NCBI GenBank assembly: GCA_005406025.1
Contig: BGZK01001465.1
Coordinates: forward strand, 83,711 to 147,710
Direction: 5' to 3'
DNA length: 64,000 nt
Source of the DNA: Eumeta japonica
Lineage: Eukaryota; Arthropoda; Insecta; Lepidoptera; Psychidae
Within the stretch, counting starts at the first letter, position 1. Each line of letters opens with the position of its first letter. Position numbers and translations under genes: made by a program. Of this stretch, positions 56,532-64,000 are shown piece after piece. Under the pieces are notes generated by a model. The model had not been told where the DNA came from. It did not search any database and was given only the letters and a program-made list of their open reading frames with translations.

Positions 56532-57544
56532 ATTGATTTTCACCTTTTATATAGTCCCTATCGCACCTAGGATACATCAAGCGGCGAGCGGTGGGAGTGG
56601 AGGTCCAGGGGTCTTGGGCGCTGGGGTTCACTCTTTCTTTTGTCACTGACAAGGAGAATACGACCAACGTTTATTGACATCTCTCCTTGACTGTATATAG
56701 GTATTGACTTACTATTTTTTTTTCAAAAGAGAAATTTATACTGAAATACTGCACTTTTTATTTATATTTTTTAGAATTTTAATTTAAACATAATTCCCAT
56801 CAAATATCTAGCCCGCTTAGCTTCGCACCAACCAGTTCTCTCCACGTTATTATCACTAATTTTTATGAATAAAATTCATTCACCTAACTTTGCATTGGAA
56901 TATTAGTCAATTACGCGGCGTATTATCTGTAAATTATTCCCTGTGTTATTTTCAATCACGCCATATTAGCACAGACGACTTCTTTGTGTACAAGACGCAG
57001 GATAAGCGTTAAAAAAGTTTATGGGTAGGAACCCATATTTTTTTTTTATTTTGTGTATCTATAATATCAATAATATGACACAGAACAAAGCAGTAACAAA
57101 CACGACTCGATTGACTTAACATTGATCTGATCGACGACATCACAAAGCACTCCTCTCGCTCCTGCATCTTGGACCCGATACAGCTAAGGTCGGCGAGAGC
57201 GCAGCTATTCTTGTATTAGCATATGCACTATAATTACAGATGGATTCCCCATCTCAGGCGCACGCACCTAGGTGCCATTCTTTTGTCCTTAGTACAAATT
57301 TCTGTATAAGACATTTTCTTCATAGAAGCGACACCTGATGAAGCTTTTCCACACGTACTAAAAAGCGTGTTAAATATATGTTTGTTTGAATAGTTAGCAT
57401 TACTTTTGTAAAATTTTAGGTACACATCGTAAATTTGAATTGGATAACACAATTTCTATGGCAGTTCAGCGCTCCAGCGCCGATGGTACAAACCGTCACT
57501 GCCACGGAGACGATTACTTTAATATATTTGCAGAAAATTTACAA
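56532..57544. other. Non-coding spacer
   Basis: A GC-richer patch (56575-56635) is followed by AT-rich DNA. TAGCCCGCTTAGCTTCGCAC near 56810 resembles an RTE-like fragment. No gene. Confidence 0.4.
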
Positions 57545-57559
57545 TAATCATGTAGTTCA

Positions 57560-57625
57560 ATTTTTGGGGTTCCATAGTGAACAAGGAATCACCATGTCCG
57601 TCCGCCCGTCCGTCTGTTTGTTTGT
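57560..57625 (+). repeat. Fragment of the TTCCGTAGTCGAAA moderate repeat
   Basis: GGTTCCATAGTGAACAAGG, ATCACCATGTCCGTCCG and CCGTCTGTTTGTTTGTCC follow the order of the copies at 21705 (-) and 58995 (+). Confidence 0.45.
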
Positions 57626-57950
57626 CCACGGTTTCGCTCAAGGGATCTAAATACTAAAATCTGTAATTTGACATGGGTTGGGTATACGTATTCCATTCTA
57701 TCCCATTGTGGGATATCGCTAGACACCTCATTAAAAAACATTGCGGATTTTCGATTTGCGGATTTGTTTGCCAAATATTAAGCTTCAAATTGCTAGTTTT
57801 GTTAGAGTAAGTATCCCCGCCCCCTTCACTTATAAATGGTTATTCTTGGCTAAGAGAAAAAATTCACAAGAGTTGTATAAAGTAGGGGAAAGATTTTTTC
57901 GTATTTCATATACAAATTCAAAATATTTTTTTATCATATTTTTTTGGGGA

Positions 57951-58940
57951 TTTAATTATAATATGGTATGCATATGCCATTCTGTTCAACAACTTTTGCC
58001 CTTTGTAGGTACTGACATATTCCCATTACTGCAGAAATATTGGGAGTTCTGATCAAAAAACTGCGACAAGTATTTTTGACAGTTCTCTCTTGATGTTAAC
58101 CTAATACTACCTAAAGAATTATAAAGAGACCGAAATAGGTAAAAATCTGAAGGTGCAAGGTCAGGGCTATGTGATGAATGCATTAACACTTCCAAACCAA
58201 ACTCTCTCAATATTTGCTGAGTGGCTAAAGATGTATTCGGTCTGGCATTATCATGGTGAAAAACCACACTTTTTCTATTGATCAATTCCGTCCGCTTTTT
58301 CCGTGCTTCGTGCTTGAGTCTCATCAGCTGTTAGCTGTAGAGATCCAAATTGATGGTTTTATCCGGCGGCAAAAGCCCATAAAGAATAAGGCCCTTCCAA
58401 TCCCACCATATAGATAGCATCAACTTACTGCGAGTTAATCCGGGTTTCGCTGTAGACTATGGAGCTTGCTTGTATTTTGACCTTTGTATTTTGTATGTTT
58501 TTCGCACGTTATTTTCGTAGGTAATCATTTTTCATCACTAGTGATGACTCTATTCAAAAACGGTTCGGTTTCATTACGTTTCAACAGAGAATGGCGAACA
58601 TGTTTCATTAAATTTATTTCAGTGAGTTCGTGTGGGATCCGACAGATCAAACCTGTTTTGTGGTCGATTACCAGCTCTTTAGCCATATCATAAGAACTAA
58701 AATGCCTATCTTGCCCCGCTTTTTCCAAAATTGCGTGGACTTTATCCGCGAACGGTCGACCATAGCGAGGTTAATCTTAGACATCAAAATTACCGGACTG
58801 AAAACGTTTGAAACACTTTTGTGCTGCTCCTACCGATACTGCATTAGGTCTATAAATGTTAAAATTTTTTTGTGCGGATTGTGTTTTTTGCCTTCTTTGT
58901 ACAATAAATACTTCAAAATGTAGCGAATTTCTACGTTAGA
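57951..58940 (-). pseudogene. Mariner transposase (DD34D), second type
   Basis: Read from 58940 on the minus strand: FEVFIVQRRQKTQSAQ (first helix-turn-helix), NAVSVGAAQKCFKRFQSGNF, RYGRPFADKVHAILEKAGQD, RHFSSYDMAKELVIDHKTG, a short gap, PHELTEINLMKHVRHSLLKR, NETEPFLNRVITSDEK (first Asp, codon 58536-58534), then shifted pieces with LMLSIWWDWKGL-like residues. VVFHHDNARPNTS carries the second Asp (58252-58250) and SPDLAPSDFYLF the third (58147-58145), exactly 34 residues apart. The end after a shift is QRAKVVEQNG. At least two stops and several frameshifts are present. It belongs to a different mariner lineage from 5471-6618, closer to the mori/cecropia-like group. Terminal repeats were not found. 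Confidence 0.85.
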
Positions 58941-58994
58941 TTCACTGATTTAGGAAGAAATAAAGACAATAGAAAAATGGCGGGACACCGGTTT

Positions 58995-59135
58995 TTAAGG
59001 TTCCGAGTCGAAATCGCAAAAATAAAACCCTTCTAGTTTGCTCAATTCTGTCAGTTCGTTTGTATGTCACAGGTATTTTATTCAAAAACTACAAGACACA
59101 TATTGATGAAATTTATATTGTAGGTGTTTTGTATA
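58995..59135 (+). repeat. TTCCGAGTCGAAA-type moderate repeat
   Basis: Contains GGTTCCGAGTCGAAATCG, AAACCCTTCTAGTTTGCTC and AACTACAAGACACATATTGA in the same order as the minus-strand copy at 21705-21815. Confidence 0.5.
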
Positions 59136-59404
59136 AGCCGCTGCCTAGTTTGATGGTTAAATAACAAAAATAAATATTTCTAATAGTTTCTGTTACGCCA
59201 TACGTGTAACAGAAGCAGAATTTTTTTCCAGCAAATGTCAAGGAGTGGCACATATTTCGACAGTTCTTTAAAAATTCTTTAAGATATTTAAGCAATTTTT
59301 CTGATTACGTTAATAATTTTGGAAATAATCGCTTCGAAATTATAGAAATTGTATGTCCTTCTCTATTTTTTAAACTGCAAGTCCAAAAATATGACAAAAA
59401 TAAA

Positions 59405-59760
59405 AAAGGTAACGGTTAACAAATACTCTCAACGAAAATTATTTTAAAGATGACCCAGTATACTTTCTTTGAGTTATTGCCGAAAAACTGCTTTTCTCAA
59501 TAAAAATACGTAAGTGCCATGAAGATACGCTCTTTTACTGATGCACCTTAGTTTACACTAATTTAATAGTAAGTCGACATACCTACTCCTTTTTCTAGTC
59601 ATAGGCGACTTAAGTGGCAACTTAAGTGCTTATAACTGTTCTATGCGGGGAACACGAAAAAGTGTAACAACGTACTTTTTTCACCTGCAGTGCATTTCTT
59701 TTTGATAATGGCTTCGGAACCCTAAAATGAGCTTGGTCCGACGTTCTCTTGGCCAGTGCT
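59405..59760 (-). repeat. Moderate repeat, copy B (GGGTTCCGTAGCC family)
   Basis: The minus strand reads GCACTGGCCAAGAGAACGTC, AGGGTTCCGAAGCCATTAT, GTTGTTACACTTTTTCGTG, GTAAAAGAGCGTATCTTCAT, GTTTTTCGGCAATAACTCAA and AAAATAATTTTCGTTGAGAG, parallel to copy A at 31015-31375. Confidence 0.75.
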
Positions 59761-62480
59761 TTTACTTTTATATTCCTTTTCTATAATGCCATCTATTTCA
59801 CGGTATCGTAACTAGCCAGATACAAACAGCACGACCAGAAAGATTTTAGTGCAACATTTATCAAACGAAAAGGATTTTTCTCCGACCTTATATATATATA
59901 ACGTAATTAAAGGTAAAACTATCATAGCTGAGTAGACTTCACAAGTTACCGAGTAATTGTCGACTGATTTGTATATTCGGAGAAATAAAAATCAAATTTC
60001 CTACAAAGTCCTCTGAAAATTACTTCGATGACGTCGTTGGTTGTGTAAAACAGGTAGTAAATACAAACTTATGAACCGTGTAAAATTAAGGAAATATAAA
60101 ATTATAACATTATTGACACCCTTCCTAACAAACCCGTTTTTAGAACTCAATTAGTCGTTTCATAATATCAAACAAAAAGCTCCCTTATTAGTTCGTATAT
60201 TATGACGGCCAACTACAGAACTCTACACTACGCGTGTCCGACATGCATTTAGTCGATTTTTTTTTAATTAAAACTATCCTTTAATAGTATAAACATATAT
60301 TTTTTAACAAATTTTGGCATTTCAATTTTATCAGATTTTTTGGGCTATTAAAGAAATAAGTTAGCAATACGCTATTAAAATTTTCAATATCACTTACCCT
60401 TGTAATGTAAGAAATAGAAGAGTATTATACATAAAAAAATTACTACAAAAAGGAAGAAAAATAAAATAAAATAAAATTCCCTGTATTAACAGAAATTTTG
60501 ATTTCTATCCAGTATCTATATATTCTATATGATTCTAGACAATCAAACAGTTAAATTTTAATAATTCGTCTTCAAATAATGTAATAAAATCTAAATTTTA
60601 TTAAATATGGTAAAACTAAAACTGGGAACCAAACATTAATTAAAAATAAGTTCTTAATTTCAGAATATTATATCAGTATTATCTGCACTTATACAACAAA
60701 AATCAAATAGGTCTCGACTATACTGTAAGCAGTTTATACAGGCAATAGTTATGAAATTGAATACTTTTGTAAAGCTATGTCGCGAAAGTACACAGACACC
60801 AAATTAGTGTGTATCCAAAGGAAATGTTAAAGTGATTGCTTTGCATTATAACGAGTTCGAAAAATAAAAACATGGCACATGGGCCAATGAAACTCGTACT
60901 ATGAAGGTACCCTCAAACCTACGTACATAACTATGTTCTAAATATTTCGATCCCGATGATTTCCACGTGTTTTCGATTCTGATATGGTGAAATATCGACC
61001 CGAGAATTACAAATTTTATTTTATTTGTTTCCAAAAATTTTTCGAGAAAAATTCTATCTGAATTTTCGGCATCCTTAATTTTTTATAGCGATAAATTAAA
61101 AAACATTCCCCCACATATCGGTCTACATCACGATCAGCACTCCAACTGAAAACGTAGAATTGTAATTGTAAGGAATTCTTTTAACCATTCAACTCCAAAT
61201 TAACGATTTCAAATTTTTTTCCATTACTTATGCTATCAGACTCACTTTTTTTCTTGCCGAAAATTCGTGGAAATTTTTATTGCTTAGTAAAGACCTTGAA
61301 TTGTAAAATTTTCATAATTTTAGGTTTTTTGTTAGAAACGTGTTGAAGTACCAATTTGAAATTAATATCAAATACCTCTGCACTTTTTTAAAGCTGTAAA
61401 AAAATTAAGCTTCTAAGTAAAGGGGATTAAAAAATATGCCGCTAATACTTTTTATTTTGACATTCGCAAGTAACTAAAACCTGTAGGACACTTTCTACAG
61501 GGGGAATCATAAAACGTGGCAAGAATCTAGATCTGGTAGCATAAGTAAAGGAAACTATCCGAGATGTTAAGTTTTAGTTATTTCACCAAGAAAATATTTT
61601 GTTTTCACCGCTACGAACTAAAATTTATAATTTGGGTTTGGATCGTGATCTAAGGAAAAATGGTTTTAAAATTCCCGCTATAAAATTTGAGTTTTCCAAA
61701 AATTTTAATATTTAAACATTTCTTGCTCTAAGAAAAAACATAATTAAGTTTGTAAGAAATCCTAATGGCGCAAGTTCTATTTGCACTTGTGTATCGTTTT
61801 TTTCCTTTTATCACCTCAATTAAATTAAATCTGCATTTAATTTTTGAATTAAAATCGTTTACCAAAGAATACTACATAACTTACACAATAATGCAATTTT
61901 AATTGTCAACAAACTTCAAAATCTTGTTTAGCATAACCTTATACTATAAGACCTTTGAGAATAAAGTGTTATGCAAAAAAAAAAAATTCCATTTACTTAA
62001 TGACTACCGGTTAACTAGTTAATCAGAAATTGCTGTAAATTTAGACTTTTCCACTGGATGTGGTTTAGGGCAAAGACGATGACCGTACTAATTTTAAGCC
62101 AAAAGGTTCTAACGGTCTTCGATTTTTCAATGAGGGTTAAGATCTAGTAAGACATGTTCGACGTTAGTTTACAGCGGTTTGAAAAAGCGGTTTGTTGAAC
62201 GTCATGTTTTAATTTGGTTTTATGGACATTTTTTCTAAAATTGTCAAATGCCATGATTGCAATTTTGAAATGAGAATAATTCAAAGAGATAATGTGTAAT
62301 AAAATAATTATTGTGTAATTGGAAATCGTTTTTAACCGCTCGATTGTACACTTTCGAGGTTATGGCCTCAGTAGACTGTATTGTCATGGCGATCCTTTTT
62401 CCAAAACCGAAAATAACGGAACATATTAGGTAGTACGTACTAGGAAGCGCCAATTAAAACATTTAATAAAGACATTTTAT
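59761..62480. other. Long AT-rich stretch
   Basis: No gene found in 2.7 kb. A segment around 60120-60250 (ATTAGTTCGTATATTATGAC, GGCCAACTACAGAAC, ACGCGTGTCCGACATGCAT) recalls a lepidopteran interspersed repeat, but I cannot name it. The rest is featureless AT-rich DNA. Confidence 0.4.
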
Positions 62481-62780
62481 TAATTTAAATTTCTAACGGG
62501 CTGCGTGCGCCGGTGGCGGGCGTGCGCGGGCGGGCCGCATTGTGACGATAATGCACACTCCCGCGTGAAAAATCGACGCCGCGAATTTGTATATTTTTTA
62601 TTTTTCACTTAAGCACCTCGGCCGGCAATAAAAAGCAGGCGCAAATGACGCAATATCGGCGCGAGGGGGCGGTGGGCGCGGGGGCGCGTCGGGCGCGGAA
62701 AAATGACGTAGTTATTTATGTTAATTTTAGGGCCAAATGACGAGTTAGGTGCCGAACGCTGCGCGCCCCGCACCCCGCTC
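62481..62780. promoter_or_regulatory. GC-rich island with three AAATGACG motifs
   Basis: CpG blocks (62500-62550, 62660-62700) alternate with AT cores. AAATGACG occurs at 62643-62650, 62701-62708 and 62735-62742 in the same orientation; the flanking bases make them TGACGCAA-, TGACGTAG- and TGACGAGT-like (CRE/AP-1-type half sites). CAATAAAA (about 62626) and TTATTTATG are Cad/AbdB-like words. No coding frame. Confidence 0.45.
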
Positions 62781-63785
62781 GGCTCGTGAAGCTGTGCGAG
62801 CACTACGAGACACTACAATTATACATTTTTGCTTATGGAAGTATGAATCTAGTTTCGGTACGCGTGGACATATAACTAATTCCTCGTTTTCTATATCGAG
62901 TAATGGCGCTGACATGGATACCGATTCGACCTAAGTTCCGATTTTACGTCAGTTGCGTCGCAGTTTAGTTCTTCCAAATCCTGCGTCCCTTTCTAATAGC
63001 GCTATCGCTCTCGATACCCGTATCGATCCCTTTCGATATTGATTTCTGCTCCTTGTAAATTACTGAACAGGAACGGATTAACGGGAGGTATAAAGTATTA
63101 TACATCCATATCCATAAAATATTATATCTGTGTGCTAAATTTCATATAAATCCATCTGCCGTATTAATCAATTACAAACAATAAAACATCATCACAAAGT
63201 ATTACATTTATAATATTATAATAATAGGATATATTACTGATAAAAGATCCAGCGTAAAAACTCTATCGTTCGTTCTAATTTATTACGAGTTTCTAATTAT
63301 TAAATCGTTATTATTAATCATACAGTTGCAATCGGATTGTTGACGCTTTCTCTTACCTTTTGCTTTAGCTCTACTTCACTATTTCACACCTTATCTTCCT
63401 CTCTCCCCTTCTTAATCCTTATTACTCAGTCTGACACCGCTCCATCCTTTAACAAAGCAAACAATGAGCATGGCCGACAAAATAAAATAATGTTAATGAC
63501 TTTTAAATCTTTTGACAATAAGAAGTTATACAAATAAACATTCGAAAAGAGAATATAAATAGTAATATATGTTTTATGCAACAATGATTTCTATAAGTTT
63601 TCTAAATTTCATCAAAATTGTTTGTAATTGTCGAGTCATAAGAAGATAGACAAATAAACCAACAGTGGCCTATGTATTACAAAATGGTGGGCACGTAGTT
63701 AATTTAAATTCGTTAAAATAACTTTAAATATTGTTGAGCTATGAAAAAAATACAAACGAAAACATAGAAAACAAACAAAAAGTTC
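62781..63785. other. AT-rich spacer
   Basis: No gene or assigned repeat. Confidence 0.45.
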
Positions 63786-63915
63786 CTATATTCGTTCCCT
63801 GGTGTCAAATTATCTTCGTGCTACATTTGTTAAAATCGGTACAGCGGTTTAGACGTGAAAACGTAACAGACAGACACGTAGAGACATTTCGTTTCGCATT
63901 TTATATTAGTATGGA
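63786..63915 (+). repeat. RTE-type 3' end repeat
   Basis: Landmarks are TTGTTAAAATCGGTACAGCG, GTAACAGACAGACACG and TTTCGCATTTTATATTAGTA followed by TGGAT. This is the shape of the 3' end of RTE-like elements that are very common in moths and butterflies. No coding part is present. Confidence 0.55.
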
Positions 63916-64000
63916 TGAACCAATTTTCGCTTATAAGAAGTCGGTTTTTAGTGGAATGAACTATTCAAGCTCCGGAGCGACCTCACGCTTTGTTCGCCTG

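Noticed and set aside
63337..63537. 66-codon plus-strand Ser/Leu-rich frame
   Set aside because: It comes from a pyrimidine-rich CTT/TCC stretch; no domain or context.

Overview
This window looks like insect genomic DNA, most likely from a moth or butterfly. The repeats are the main evidence: a tRNA-derived SINE read on the minus strand near 13.2-13.4 kb, a second SINE-like copy near 50.3 kb, moderate repeats carrying GGGTTCCGTAG and TTCCGTAGTCGAAA, an RTE-like 3' end near 63.8-63.9 kb, and mariner, Jockey and CR1-group elements. The lepidopteran label rests on remembered repeat patterns and no search was possible. The background is AT-rich. It is broken by sharply GC/CpG-rich islands that are open in several frames at once and do not look coding. 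No complete host protein-coding gene is visible, so the window resembles a large intron or an intergenic region. The only host-like coding signal is a short minus-strand exon at 49399-49462 that resembles the start of a SAM domain.

Layout. 1-14.4 kb: a mariner N-terminal fragment at the left edge, a mariner copy with recognisable terminal repeats (5471-6618), GC islands, a cluster of GAGCTC-centred palindromes and a SINE. 14.45-16.46 kb: a roughly 2-kb element with inverted arms of about 610 bp around the decayed C-terminal end of a cysteine-rich element protein. 18.2-20.9 kb: a moderate repeat, then a BED-finger hAT transposase pseudogene with a TATA/initiator promoter. 22.9-25.7 kb: a 5'-truncated non-LTR retrotransposon (endonuclease end, reverse transcriptase, 3' tail). 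26.5-31.4 kb: a piggyBac-like MITE, a second and different reverse transcriptase remnant, a terminal-inverted-repeat element and three perfect hairpins. 31.5-45 kb: GC islands separated by AT-rich DNA, a ZMYM1-like hAT remnant (36.5-37.3 kb) and scattered repeats. 45.7-47.5 kb: an inverted second copy of the first retrotransposon, joined to a 65-bp tandem array and then to a MITE nested in a MITE of the same family. 48.2-49.5 kb: the candidate small spliced gene. 54.46-56.53 kb: a 5'-truncated Jockey element between 12-bp target-site duplications. 57.95-58.94 kb: a third mariner, of another type. 62.5-62.8 kb: a GC island with three AAATGACG motifs.

The recognisable proteins are transposases and reverse transcriptases, all broken by stops, frameshifts or truncation, so no pathway is encoded here. 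The parts most worth following up are the long-arm element, the nested repeat complex beside the second retrotransposon copy, the candidate spliced gene, and the GC islands with homeodomain-, POU- and CRE-like motifs, which may be regulatory DNA of an unseen neighbouring gene.
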